Both the position numbers and the translations under genes were made by a program. Below are positions 15,470-28,225 of a stretch of DNA of 64,000 nucleotides, piece after piece. Position 1 is the first letter of the stretch; each line of letters opens with the position of its first letter. This DNA is from Gemmatimonadota bacterium (GTDB lineage Bacteria > Gemmatimonadota > Gemmatimonadetes > Gemmatimonadales > Gemmatimonadaceae): contig VHBO01000001.1 of NCBI GenBank assembly GCA_016871895.1, positions 124,001 through 188,000 on the forward strand, in the 5' to 3' direction. A model generated the notes under the pieces. It did no database searches. It had not been told where the DNA came from and saw nothing but the letters and a program-made list of their open reading frames with translations.

Positions 15470-15961
15470 TCAGCCCCGCCGGTCGGCGACGGAGCGGATC
15501 GCGCCGATGTTCACCGCGACGTCACCGAGTGCGACGTTCGCCGGGAGGACGGTGGTCGTCGCGAGTCCGAGGAAGCGTCCGGACTGCGCGAGCAGGTCGC
15601 TGAGCCGCTGGCCCGCCGCGAGCGCGACGGTCCCCTGCAACGTCTGCCCGCCGAGGAGCTTCACCTCCACCTGACGCGTGGTGCTCGCGCTGCCCGCCGT
15701 CGCGGTGATCGACATGTTTGCGTCGGGTGCGGAGGCGAGCGCGATCAGGTCGGTCTGGAGAACCAAGTGCGACTCGACGACGCCACTCTTCGGATCGCGC
15801 GCGTCCATCGCGTTCATCCACCCGCCCTTGCGGGAGGTGAGGAAGGCGACGAGCGGCATATCGTCGGCGATGACGATCGTGGCCTCGAGCGCCGTGCCAT
15901 CGCGCATCACGAGGTGGAGGCGCTTCTTCTCGGTTGCACGGAGCCGGGTGGTGGTCGACAT
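15470..15961 (-). CDS. Uncharacterised 163-residue protein with internal duplication
   Basis: No family recognised with certainty. The sequence contains two similar halves: residues about 13-75 (LHLVMRDGTALEATIVIAD, LVAFLTSRKGGWMNAMDA) and about 98-160 (VEVKLLGGQTLQGTVALAAG, LSDLLAQSGRFLGLATTT). Both read as a beta-strand pair, a 'DLL/AFL-x-S' helix and a closing strand, so the protein looks like a tandem repeat of a small beta-rich module. No signal peptide. Its stop is 3 nt from the M61 start, implying a shared transcript. Confidence 0.6.
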   Translation of the reverse strand: MSTTTRLRATEKKRLHLVMRDGTALEATIVIADDMPLVAFLTSRKGGWMNAMDARDPKSGVVESHLVLQTDLIALASAPDANMSITATAGSASTTRQVEVKLLGGQTLQGTVALAAGQRLSDLLAQSGRFLGLATTTVLPANVALGDVAVNIGAIRSVADRRG

Positions 15962-16019
15962 AGGCGGACAGGGCGGAGGGAATCGGGCGTCGTCAGGGAA
16001 ATCGATGGAGCAGGGTCCC

Positions 16020-16037
16020 GCCGGCGCAAGCGCCGGC
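16020..16037. terminator. GC hairpin downstream of the aminopeptidase P gene
   Basis: GCCGGCGC-AA-GCGCCGGC is a perfect inverted repeat about 37 nt beyond the aminopeptidase P stop, in the 112-nt gap before the 163-residue gene. No U-tract follows on either strand. Confidence 0.35.
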
Positions 16038-16073
16038 GTCGTCGGGCCCGGCGCCGCGGGGGGTACTCGGGTC

Positions 16074-17549
16074 TCAGGGAGCGGTCGGACGCCCAGTCTT
16101 GAGCCGGCGGTATCGCGCCGTCACCTCGGCGTCCGGCAGGGCCCGCGGCGTCGCGAGGACCCGCTCGATGGCGTCGATCTCCCGCGGGACCCCGGCCGTC
16201 GAGCGCACGATACCGGCGTCCGTCACGAGGTAGTCGTCCTCGATGCGCACGCCGATGTCGGCGTAGCGCGCCACCATCGGTCCGATGCGCGCGATCAGCT
16301 TCGCATTGCGTGCCGTCGAGGGGAGGATCGACGTCAGGTGCCGCCGGACGTAGAGGCCGGGCTCGAGCGTGAACGCGCTCCCGACCGCGATACGCCCTGT
16401 CACGGCGTACTGCTCAGGGTCGTGGACCATGAGCCCGATGCCGTGGCCGAGGCCGTGCATGTAGTAGAGCGAGAGCTGCGGGCACTCGCGCGGCTGCTCG
16501 GCGCTCCCGCAGTCATACGTCGCGGTCGGAGACTCGATCAAGCCGAGACGGGCGAGCCCCGCCGCGAGCACCGCCGAGGCGGAATCCGACATCGCGCGCG
16601 AGGGGCCGCCCACGCGCACTTGGCGTTCGGCGGCGAGCTGCGCCGCGAGGACGATCTCGTAGATCGCACGCTGCTCCGGGGAGAATCGTCCGCTCACCGG
16701 CACGGTCCGCGTCAGGTCCGCGGCGTAGCCGTCGAAGTAGGTGGCGAGGTCCATCACGATCAACTCGCCCGCCTGCGCGATGCGGTCGTCGCGGTTGTAG
16801 TGCAGCGTGGTCGCGTTCGGGCCCGACCCGACGATCGAGCCGTACGATGGCCCGTCGCCTCCTTCTCGCCGCCACGCGCCCTCGGCCACCGCCTGCAGGA
16901 CGTACTCCGGAACCCCGGGGGTGACGGACTCCCACGCGGCGAGATGTCCGCGCGCCGAGATCTCACCCGCGATCCGCAGTCGCTCGAGTTCCGCGGCGCT
17001 CTTCCGACCGCGGAGGCGGTCCACAGTGCGGCGCGCGTCCGTGACCTCGAGGCTCGGCGTGGCGGTGCGCAGCGCGTCGACGAACTGGTCGTGCCCGGAG
17101 CGCTCGGTCATCTGCCGGCCGACGTTCCCCGTGACCTGCAGCCGCGGCTGCCGCCGCAGGAGCGAATCGAGAACGGTCGCCAGGTTCGCCGCGTCGCGTC
17201 CCTCGAGTCCGAGCGCGGAAGCGACCCCTGCGACGCCGAGTCGTTCCCCCGTCCACACCTCCCGCGCGGGGTCTTTCCCCTGGACGAAGAGCATCGCCCG
17301 GCGCTCGCGGCCCTGCTTCACGAGGATGAGCGCCGCCCCGGGCTCATCGAAGCCGGTGAGATAGAAGAGGTAGGGATCCTGGTGGAACGGGATGAAATCG
17401 GGGACGGGCGCCGGAGCCCCAAGGGCGAGGAAGACGCCGTCGGGGAGCGCCTCCGCGAGCGCATCGCGTCGCGCCGCGAACTCCGCAGTCGGGATCTGTG
17501 CGGCGAGGGGGAGGGTGCACGTGGCGAGGAGGAGGCGGAGCGCGCGCAT
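16074..17549 (-). CDS. Exported Xaa-Pro aminopeptidase (aminopeptidase P family, M24)
   Basis: 491 residues from MRALRLLLATCTLPLAAQ, a Sec signal peptide; the 517-residue track version adds an unlikely leader. The N-terminal creatinase-like domain (PDGVFLALG, FYLTGFDEPGAALI) is followed by the pita-bread catalytic domain. Metal ligands: VMDLATYFDGYAADLTRTVPV, YYMHGLGHGIGLMVHD, FTLEPGLYV and GVRIEDDYLV. Role: releases N-terminal residues preceding Pro, here probably in the periplasm. It is the rightmost gene of the leftward cluster and diverges from the M14 carboxypeptidase across 166 nt. Confidence 0.95.
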   Translation of the reverse strand: MRALRLLLATCTLPLAAQIPTAEFAARRDALAEALPDGVFLALGAPAPVPDFIPFHQDPYLFYLTGFDEPGAALILVKQGRERRAMLFVQGKDPAREVWTGERLGVAGVASALGLEGRDAANLATVLDSLLRRQPRLQVTGNVGRQMTERSGHDQFVDALRTATPSLEVTDARRTVDRLRGRKSAAELERLRIAGEISARGHLAAWESVTPGVPEYVLQAVAEGAWRREGGDGPSYGSIVGSGPNATTLHYNRDDRIAQAGELIVMDLATYFDGYAADLTRTVPVSGRFSPEQRAIYEIVLAAQLAAERQVRVGGPSRAMSDSASAVLAAGLARLGLIESPTATYDCGSAEQPRECPQLSLYYMHGLGHGIGLMVHDPEQYAVTGRIAVGSAFTLEPGLYVRRHLTSILPSTARNAKLIARIGPMVARYADIGVRIEDDYLVTDAGIVRSTAGVPREIDAIERVLATPRALPDAEVTARYRRLKTGRPTAP

Positions 17550-17669
17550 CGGCGGGGCGGGGCTGAGGGAGAGTCCGGAAGATCGCTCCCCGGGCGGTCC
17601 GTCGCATCGCCCCGGCGTCGGCCCCACCGTCGGAGCGGCCCCACCCCAGCGACGGCCGGGTCGGGGGCG

Positions 17670-17675
17670 TAGAAT
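17670..17675 (+). promoter_or_regulatory. -10-like TAGAAT upstream of the M14 gene
   Basis: TAGAAT lies 40 nt before the ATG at 17716, predicting a leader of roughly 34 nt. No clear -35 element is visible. Confidence 0.35.
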
Positions 17676-17715
17676 TCACGCCGGAATCCACCCTCCTCCG
17701 TCACGGAGCCTCCCG

Positions 17716-20496
17716 ATGGTCCTGACCCCCCTCCGTCGCGCACTCGCGCTGGCCGCCCTCCTCGCCGCGCCGTCGCTCGCCCAGTCTCGCCTGACCTCGC
17801 CGCGCGAGTTCTTCGGGCACGAGATCGGCGCCGATTACGTGCTCCCCAATTACACGAAGTTCGTCGCCTACTGGCAGAAGCTCGCCACCGAGTCGGATCG
17901 GATGGACCTCGATACGATCGGGGTGACCGCCGAGGGGCGGCCGCAGTTGATGGCGATCGTATCGAGCCCGGAGAACCTGCGGAACCGCGAGCGCTACCGG
18001 CGCATCGCCGAGCAGCTCGCGCGGGCCGAGGGGATCACCGCGGCGCAGGCGCGCGAGCTCGCGCGCGAGGGCAAGGGGATCGTCTGGATCGACGGCGGTC
18101 TGCACGCCACTGAGGTGCTCGGCGCGCAGCAGCTCATCGAGAGCAACTGGCAACTTGTGTCCGGTGACGATCCCGAGACGCGCCGCTTCCGCGACGATCT
18201 GATCATCGTGATGGTGCACGCCAATCCGGACGGGATGGAGCTCGTCAGCGATTGGTATATGCGCGAGACCGACCCGCGGAAGCGCAACACCAACATCCCG
18301 CGGCTCTACCAGAAGTACATCGGGCACGACAACAACCGCGACTTCTACCTCGCGGCGCAACCCGAGTCCGAGAATATGAACCGTGTGCTCTACACGGAGT
18401 GGTATCCGCAGGTGATGTACAACCATCACCAGACCGGCCCTGCTGGGACGGTGATGTTCGCGCCGCCGTTCCGCGATCCGATGAACTACAACATCCACCC
18501 GCTGATCAAGACGGGGCTCGACGTCGTCGGCGGCGCGATGCACAACCGCTTCGTCGCCGAGGAGAAGGGGGGCGTCGTGATGCGCTCCGGTGCCGGCTAC
18601 TCCACCTGGTGGAACGGCGGGCTCCGCACCACGGTCTACTTCCACAACATGATCGGGCTCCTGACCGAGACCATCGGCAACCCGACCCCGATCGAGATCC
18701 CCTTCATCGCCAACCGGCAGCTCGCGAGCGCCGACCTCCCGCTCCCCGTGCGGCCCGGCGTCTGGAAGTTCCGCCAGTCGATCGACTACTCGGTGACGGC
18801 GAACCGCGCGGTGCTCGACGTGGTCTCGCGCAACCGTGAGCACTTCCTGTTCAACATCTGGAAGATGGGGAACGACCGCATCCTGCAGGGACAGCGGGAC
18901 AGCTGGACTATCTGGCCGCGCCGCATCGAGGCGGTGCAGGCGCAGATGGCGCGCGAGAACCGGCAGCGCGCCGGCCAGGCCGCGGCCGACGACCCGATGA
19001 CGTTCCTCGGCGGCGGCGCGGCCGCGGGCCAGTCCCGCTCCGGTGCGGCAGCGCAGTCGCTGATGGCGGTGCTGAACGATCCCGCGACCCGCGACCCGCG
19101 CGCCTATGTGCTCTCCGCCGACCAGCCCGACTTCCCGACGGCGGTGAAGCTCATCGTCGCGCTCCAGAAGAACGGCATCGACGTGCATCGCGCGACGGCG
19201 CCGCTGACGATCGGGCGGACCACGTATCCGGCGGGCTCGTATGTCGTGAAGACCGCGCAGGCCTTCGGGGCGCACGTACTTGATATGTTCGAGCCGCAGG
19301 ACCACCCGAATGACTTCCGCGTCCCGGGCGGTGCCCCCACCCCGCCGTATGACAACGCCGGGTGGACTCTCGCGCTCCAGATGGGGGTCCGCTTCGACCG
19401 CGTCTTCGAGGACGTGTCGGGGGCGCTCGAGAAGATCGGTCCGCTGCAGCGCGTGACGCCGCCGGCGGGTCGCGTGGCATCGGGCGGGACGTGGACGCTC
19501 TCGCCCGCGACGAACGACGCGTTCATCGTCGTGAACCGCCTCCTGAAGGCGGGTGCCACCGTGGCGCGCCGCGCCGACGGCACCTGGCTCATCGCCAACG
19601 GCGGCACGAGCCGTCCGATCGTCGAGCGCGCTGCGCGTGAGCTCGGCCTCTCGTTCGGCGCCGGCACGATGACCGGTGCGACCCCGGTGAAGGCGATGCG
19701 CATCGGGCTCTGGGACCGCTTCGGCGGCTCGATGCCGTCGGGGTGGACCCGCTGGCTCCTCGAGCAGTATGAGTTCCCCTTCGAGGTCGTCTATCCGCAG
19801 GACCTCGACGCCGGCGACCTCGACCGTCGCTTCGATGCGCTGATCTTCGTGGATGGGGCGATCCCGGCCAAGCGGACGGTTGGTGCCGCGCCGCGCGGGC
19901 TCGGCGCCTCCAACGGCAGCGCGCAGGCCGACGCCCTCCCGCCCGAGCTGCGGCGGATGCTGGGCAGTGTCTCCGAGGAGAAGACGATCCCTCAGCTCAA
20001 GGCGTTCGTCGAGCGTGGCGGGACGATCGTCACCATCGGCAGCTCGACCAACCTCGCCGAGCACTTCGGGCTCCCGCTCTCGAATCATCTTGTGGAGCGG
20101 ACGCCGGAGGGGGGCGAGCGCGAGCTCGGCAGCAGCAAGTTCTACGTGCCGGGATCGCTGCTCGAGGTCGCCGTCGACAGCACCGCCGCCGGTGCCGTCG
20201 GGATGGGTAGCCGCGCAGTCGTGATGTTCGACAATAGCCCCGTCTTCCGGCTCGCCCCGGACGCGGCGGCGCGCGGCGTGACACCGCTCCTCTGGTTCGA
20301 CTCCGCGTCGCCGCTCACGAGCGGGTGGGCGTGGGGCCAGAACTACCTGGAGGGCGGGGTCGCGGCGGCCGACGCCCGTGTCGGGAAGGGGCTGGTCCGG
20401 CTCATCGGGCCGGAGGCGCTCTTCCGGGCGCAGCCGCACGGGACCTTCAAGCTCGTCTTCAACGGTCTCATCGCACCGAGCCGGCCGACGATGTGA
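17716..20496 (+). CDS. Exported M14-family zinc carboxypeptidase
   Basis: 926 residues from MVLTPLRRALALAALLAAPSLAQ (signal peptide). The catalytic M14 domain occupies about residues 30-420: zinc ligands H-x-x-E in GGLHATEVLG, VMVHANPDGME, and HDNNRDFYL. A long C-terminal region follows, with a low-complexity GQAAADDPMTFLGGG linker and a glutamine-amidotransferase-like part (PVKAMRIGLWDRFGGSMPSG, GGTIVTIGSST). This layout is typical of the very large M14 proteins of protein-degrading environmental bacteria. The upstream 108 codons of the tracked ORF are not counted. Its stop overlaps the GTG of the next gene, so translation is probably coupled. Confidence 0.93.
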   Translation: MVLTPLRRALALAALLAAPSLAQSRLTSPREFFGHEIGADYVLPNYTKFVAYWQKLATESDRMDLDTIGVTAEGRPQLMAIVSSPENLRNRERYRRIAEQLARAEGITAAQARELAREGKGIVWIDGGLHATEVLGAQQLIESNWQLVSGDDPETRRFRDDLIIVMVHANPDGMELVSDWYMRETDPRKRNTNIPRLYQKYIGHDNNRDFYLAAQPESENMNRVLYTEWYPQVMYNHHQTGPAGTVMFAPPFRDPMNYNIHPLIKTGLDVVGGAMHNRFVAEEKGGVVMRSGAGYSTWWNGGLRTTVYFHNMIGLLTETIGNPTPIEIPFIANRQLASADLPLPVRPGVWKFRQSIDYSVTANRAVLDVVSRNREHFLFNIWKMGNDRILQGQRDSWTIWPRRIEAVQAQMARENRQRAGQAAADDPMTFLGGGAAAGQSRSGAAAQSLMAVLNDPATRDPRAYVLSADQPDFPTAVKLIVALQKNGIDVHRATAPLTIGRTTYPAGSYVVKTAQAFGAHVLDMFEPQDHPNDFRVPGGAPTPPYDNAGWTLALQMGVRFDRVFEDVSGALEKIGPLQRVTPPAGRVASGGTWTLSPATNDAFIVVNRLLKAGATVARRADGTWLIANGGTSRPIVERAARELGLSFGAGTMTGATPVKAMRIGLWDRFGGSMPSGWTRWLLEQYEFPFEVVYPQDLDAGDLDRRFDALIFVDGAIPAKRTVGAAPRGLGASNGSAQADALPPELRRMLGSVSEEKTIPQLKAFVERGGTIVTIGSSTNLAEHFGLPLSNHLVERTPEGGERELGSSKFYVPGSLLEVAVDSTAAGAVGMGSRAVVMFDNSPVFRLAPDAAARGVTPLLWFDSASPLTSGWAWGQNYLEGGVAAADARVGKGLVRLIGPEALFRAQPHGTFKLVFNGLIAPSRPTM

Positions 20497-20891
20497 TCGC
20501 GCTCGTCGTCGGGCTCCTCGGCATCGTCGGGGCGTACGCCGGGGTCCTCCTTGGCCTGACGTCGCCCCTCGCGCCGATGGCGATGGCGATCGGCAGCACG
20601 GCGGTGCTCGCGGGGATCGCACAGCTCGCGATCGTGCGTCGCGGCCGGGCGACCCCGCGCCTCGCTCGCACGGTGCGCTGGGTGTTCGGCGCGATGGGGT
20701 GCGGGTTCGTCGGCGTGCTCCTGATGCCGGCGCCCGTCGCCGGGGGGCCGTTGCTGTTCGGGTTGCCGCGCGCGACGGCGATCCTGTTGCTCGTCACGGG
20801 GGCGCTGCCGCTGCTCGCGTTGCCGGTCGCGTATGCTCGCGCCTTCGATGACGAGGTGATGCCCGCCCCGGAGCCGCGCGACGATGCGTGA
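20493..20891 (+). CDS. 132-residue four-helix membrane protein upstream of symporter
   Basis: The GTG at 20493 overlaps the M14 stop codon, giving MIALVVGLLGIVGAYAGVLL. Four hydrophobic helices can be placed (about 2-20, 26-45, 62-82, 88-112) with a basic loop VRRGRATPRLAR and an acidic C-terminus. It overlaps the sodium:solute symporter start by 8 nt. Small membrane proteins often precede SSS transporters (DUF485 or DUF3311 types), but those have two helices, so this is a different kind of partner. Function unknown; a transporter accessory role is inferred from coupling alone. Confidence 0.7.
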   Translation: MIALVVGLLGIVGAYAGVLLGLTSPLAPMAMAIGSTAVLAGIAQLAIVRRGRATPRLARTVRWVFGAMGCGFVGVLLMPAPVAGGPLLFGLPRATAILLLVTGALPLLALPVAYARAFDDEVMPAPEPRDDA

Positions 20892-22344
20892 GCTGGTCGG
20901 GCTCGCCTACTTCGCGATCTGCGCGGCGATCGCCGTCTGGGCGTCGCGTCGCACCCGCACCGCCGACGACTTCTTCGTCGCCGGACGCGGGGTGGGGCTC
21001 GTCCCCTTCGCGATCGCCGCGATGGCCTCCACGCTGAGCGGCTTCGCGTTCATCGGCGGGACGGGGCTCGTGTACAGCATCGGGATGACGGCGCTCTTCC
21101 TGATCCTCCCCGCCGGCGTCACGAACACCCTCGGTGCCTGGGTCCTCGGGAAGCGGATGCATCGGTTGGGGAGCGCGCGGCGGCTCCTCACCGTCCCCGA
21201 TGCGCTCGCGGCGCGCTATCGCTCGCCGGCCGCGCAGGGGCTCAGCGCGATCGCGATCCTCGCGGGGGTGATCGGCTATCTCGCGACGAATGCGCTCGCG
21301 CTGGGCGTCGTGATCGACGCGCTCTTCGGGACCGGGCTCGGGCCGGGGATCTGGATCGGGACCGCGGTCACACTGGCGTACTCGGTGAGTGGTGGGATCC
21401 TCGCCGGGATCTACACCGACGTCTTTCAGGGGCTCGTGATGGCGATCGCCTCGACGGCGGTCTTCTTCGTGGCGCTCGAGGCCGGCGGCGGGCTCCCGGC
21501 GATCACGCGGACCATCGAGGCCGCCGATCCCGCCCTGCTCGGGCCGTGGGGCGCGCGCGGCGCGATGACCGCACTTTCCTTTTTCTTCGTCTTCGCGGTG
21601 GGATCGCTCGGACAGCCGCAGATCGCGCACAAGTACTACATGCTCCGCGATCTGCCGCGTCTGAAGTGGTATCCCGCGCTGATGACCGTCGCGATGGTCC
21701 TCGCGCAGCTCCTGCTCTTCTCGGTGGGCGTCTCGGTGAAGGCACTCGTGCTGCGCGGGGAGATGCCGGCGCTCGCCTCCCCCGATGCGGCGACCCCGCA
21801 GTTCCTCCTGCGCTTCGTCCCGGTCGTCCTTTCGGCGCTCGTCTTCGCCGGTGTGGCCGCGGCGATCATGAGCACCGTGAACTCCTTCCTGAGCATCGGC
21901 GCGGCGGCACTCACGCACGACGTCCCACGCGCCCTTGGGCGCCAGCCGGTTCGTCAGCTACGCATCGGCCGGGTCTGGACCATCGTGATCGCCGTCCTCG
22001 CCGCACTGCTGGCCCAGCAGGCGGGACTGCTCGTCGCCTTCCTGGGGATCTTGGGCTACGGGCTCTTCGCCTCGACGCTCGTCCCCGCGCTCGCCATCGG
22101 GCTCAACTGGACCGGTGCTACGCGTGAGGGCGCCCTCGCGTCGATCGCGACAGGGCTCGTGATGACGGTGGGGCTCGAGTGGCTGGTCTGGTCCACGCGC
22201 CTCACCGTCCCGCAGGGGATCACCGTCACGGGGATCACCCTCGTGAGCTCACTGCTGGTCTTCTTGGGCGTCTCGTGGCTCACGCGTGCGCGCGCCGCCG
22301 AGCAACTCGATCCGGATGTGCGGGGGATCTTGGAGGATACCTGA
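20884..22344 (+). CDS. Sodium:solute symporter (SSS family)
   Basis: 486 residues with about 13 hydrophobic segments. Family landmarks: RTADDFFVAGRGVG after helix 1, FAIAAMASTLSGFAFIGGTG in helix 2 (Na+/substrate site region), YSVSGGILAGIYTDVFQGLVM in the middle, and AAIMSTVNSFLSIGAAALTHD with the conserved Ser/Asn. This class carries Na+ with sugars, amino acids, proline, acetate or other organic acids; substrate not assignable. Co-translated with the preceding four-helix protein and M14 peptidase, suggesting uptake of peptidase products. Convergent with the acyl-CoA dehydrogenase, only 5 nt apart. Confidence 0.94.
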   Translation: MRELVGLAYFAICAAIAVWASRRTRTADDFFVAGRGVGLVPFAIAAMASTLSGFAFIGGTGLVYSIGMTALFLILPAGVTNTLGAWVLGKRMHRLGSARRLLTVPDALAARYRSPAAQGLSAIAILAGVIGYLATNALALGVVIDALFGTGLGPGIWIGTAVTLAYSVSGGILAGIYTDVFQGLVMAIASTAVFFVALEAGGGLPAITRTIEAADPALLGPWGARGAMTALSFFFVFAVGSLGQPQIAHKYYMLRDLPRLKWYPALMTVAMVLAQLLLFSVGVSVKALVLRGEMPALASPDAATPQFLLRFVPVVLSALVFAGVAAAIMSTVNSFLSIGAAALTHDVPRALGRQPVRQLRIGRVWTIVIAVLAALLAQQAGLLVAFLGILGYGLFASTLVPALAIGLNWTGATREGALASIATGLVMTVGLEWLVWSTRLTVPQGITVTGITLVSSLLVFLGVSWLTRARAAEQLDPDVRGILEDT

Positions 22345-22349
22345 CCCCT

Positions 22350-23525
22350 CTATTTGAGTATCCCCTTCGCGATCGTCTGCAGCTGCATGTTGCTCGTTCC
22401 CTCGTAGATCGTGCCGATCTTCGCGTCGCGGTAGAACTTCTCCACCGGATAGTCGGTGGTGTATCCATAGCCGCCGAAGAGCTCGACCGCGAGCGAGGTG
22501 ACCCGCTCGCAGACCTGCGACGAGTAGAGCTTCGCCATCGCCCCCGCCTGCGCGATGTCGTGCCCCGCATCGCGGAGACGCGCCGCGTTGTAGACCATCA
22601 GGCGCGCCGCCTCGAGTTCCGTTGCGGCCTGCGCCACCTGGAACTGGATCCCCTGGAACTCGGCGAGCGCCTTGCCGAACTGCCGCCGCTCCTTGAGATG
22701 CGCGACCGCGGCGTCGAGGGCGCCCTGCGCGTTGCCGATCATCTGCGCGCCGATGCCGATCCGCCCTTCGTTGAGCGTCTCGATCGCGATCTTGTAGCCC
22801 TGTCCCACGGGGCCCAGGACGTCGGCGTCGGGGACGAAGACCTCGTCGAGGATCAGCTCCGTGGTGCTCGAGGCGCGGATGCCGAGCTTCGATTCCTTCT
22901 TGCCTACGGCGAAGCCCGCGGCCGACCGCTCGACCACGAAGGCGGTGATCCCCTTGTACCCCTTGGAGGGATCGACCGTCGCGAACACCACATACAACCC
23001 GGCCTCGGCGCCGTTCGTGATCCAGAGCTTCCGGCCGGTGAGCGACCAGCCGCCCTCCACCTTGGTGGCGCGGGTCTGCAGCGCGAATGCATCGGAGCCG
23101 CTGCCTGCCTCGGAGAGCGCGTACGCGCCCACCGTGTCGCGGCAGAGCCGCGGCATCCAGCGCGCCAGCTGCTCCGGCGTCCCGGCGCTGAGCAGCGGGT
23201 GCGCCACGAGGGTGTTCTGCACGTCGACCATGATGGCCGCCGCGGCGTCGACTTTGCTGATCTCCTCGACGGCCAGCGTCACCATCATCACCGACCCGGC
23301 GGCTCCGCCGTGCGCCTCGGGGGCTTGGATCCCCATCAGCCCCATCTCGAAGTAGCCGCTGATCAGGGCGGGGTCGAGCTTCCCTGCCTGCTCCATCGCC
23401 TGCACCCGTGGCGCGACCTCGCCGCGGGCGAACTCGGCGACGGCGTCGCGGAAGGCGAGCTCCTCCTCGGAGAGGATGGTGAGCGCAGGGCGGGCGAGAG
23501 CGGGGTCGATCGACGAGTCGGACAT
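22350..23525 (-). CDS. Acyl-CoA dehydrogenase
   Basis: 391 residues from MSDSSIDPAL; the 491-residue track version overextends into metH. Seen: N-terminal helical domain LTILSEEELAFRDAVAEFARG, FAD/substrate motif YALSEAGSGSDAF, WITNGAEAGLYVVFATVD, and C-terminal LFGGYGYTTDYPVEKFYRDAK with the GTIYEGTSNMQ segment carrying the catalytic Glu expected of short/medium-chain enzymes. Role: FAD-dependent alpha-beta desaturation of acyl-CoA in fatty-acid or branched-chain amino-acid breakdown. It starts 32 nt after metH, so it may be read through from the metF-metH transcript. Confidence 0.95.
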   Translation of the reverse strand: MSDSSIDPALARPALTILSEEELAFRDAVAEFARGEVAPRVQAMEQAGKLDPALISGYFEMGLMGIQAPEAHGGAAGSVMMVTLAVEEISKVDAAAAIMVDVQNTLVAHPLLSAGTPEQLARWMPRLCRDTVGAYALSEAGSGSDAFALQTRATKVEGGWSLTGRKLWITNGAEAGLYVVFATVDPSKGYKGITAFVVERSAAGFAVGKKESKLGIRASSTTELILDEVFVPDADVLGPVGQGYKIAIETLNEGRIGIGAQMIGNAQGALDAAVAHLKERRQFGKALAEFQGIQFQVAQAATELEAARLMVYNAARLRDAGHDIAQAGAMAKLYSSQVCERVTSLAVELFGGYGYTTDYPVEKFYRDAKIGTIYEGTSNMQLQTIAKGILK

Positions 23526-23557
23526 CGGACGCGCGGGTGGGGGGTGACCCCCGGAAT

Positions 23558-27261
<3,704 letters not shown>

Positions 27262-27265
<4 letters not shown>

Positions 27266-28176
27266 CGGGTGCCCTCCGCAGCCGTCGCGCTCGGCGTCGC
27301 GCCCGTCGCCGCGCGTCCCGGCCGCAGCCCGAGGATGTGGCAGAGCGCGTAGGTGAGGTCCGCGCGGTTCAGTGTGTAGAAGTGGAACTCCGTCACACCG
27401 GCCTGCGCGAGCTGCTGGCACTGCTCCGCCGCCACCGTCGCGGCCACGAGCTTCCGCGTCTCCGGGTCGCCGTCGAGACCGTCGAACATCCGCGCGAAGG
27501 CGGGCGGCACCGTCGCGCCCGTCGCGGCGGCGAACTTCACCATCTGCGTGAAGTTCGTCACCGGCATGATCCCCGGGACGATCGGCACCGTGATTCCCGC
27601 CTTCCGCGCGCGGTCCACGAAGCGGAGGTAGGTCCAGTTGTCGAAGAAGAACTGCGTGATCGCGCGCGTCGCGCCGGCGTCGATCTTCCGCTTGAGGTTG
27701 TCGAGATCCGCCTGCGGCGAGGCGGCTTCGGGATGCGTCTCCGGATACGCCGCAACGGTGAGCTCGAAGTCGTGCCGCTTCCGCAGACCGCTCACGAGGT
27801 CCGACGCGTAGGCGTAGCCGGTGGAGGAGGGCGCATACACCCCGCCGCCCGGGACGTCCCCGCGGAGCGCGACCAGGTGGCGTACCCCTGCCGCCCAGTA
27901 GTCATCGGCGACGGCGTCGATCTCCTCCCGTGAGGCCGCGACGCAGGTCAGGTGGGCGGCCGGCACGAGCCCCGTCTCGCCGAGGATGCGGCGGACGGTG
28001 TGATGTGTGCGTTCGCGCGTGGAGCCGCCGGCGCCGTACGTGACCGAGACGAAGCGCGGAGCGAGCGGGGCGAGGCGCGTGATCGCGCGCCAGAGGGTCT
28101 CCTCCATTTCCGCCGACTTCGGCGGAAAGAACTCGAACGAGACCTGGAACGGGACAGGAAGGGCGAGGGTGCTCAC
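27262..28176 (-). CDS. metF: Methylenetetrahydrofolate reductase
   Basis: 304 residues from a GTG at 28176 ([10 protein letters not shown]); the tracked 402-residue form would translate through the riboswitch and its promoter, so it is rejected. Seen: [18 protein letters not shown] at the N-terminus, [45 protein letters not shown] and [12 protein letters not shown], all standard MetF barrel signatures. Role: FAD-dependent reduction of methylene-THF to methyl-THF, the methyl donor for MetH, whose gene overlaps by 4 nt. The predicted SAM-II aptamer ends 49 nt upstream. Confidence 0.97.
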
Positions 28177-28197
28177 AGCAGGGTCCAGACGCACGAA

Positions 28198-28224
28198 GCC
28201 CGGTGCGTTCGAGGCGCACCGGGC
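28198..28224 (-). terminator. Perfect 10-bp hairpin between SAM-II aptamer and metF
   Basis: GCCCGGTGCG and CGCACCGGGC arms with a 7-nt loop form a perfect hairpin starting 1 nt after the aptamer and ending 21 nt before the metF GTG. Only two Us follow it. It may be the expression platform (terminator or translation-blocking element) of the riboswitch. Confidence 0.5.
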
Positions 28225-28225
28225 C

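Noticed and set aside
12707-16102. 1131-aa plus-strand ORF
   Set aside because: Antisense to the amidohydrolase, M61 peptidase and 163-aa gene, all of which have clear motifs.
17701-20622. 973-aa minus-strand ORF
   Set aside because: Exact shadow of the M14 carboxypeptidase; no signal or recognisable domain.
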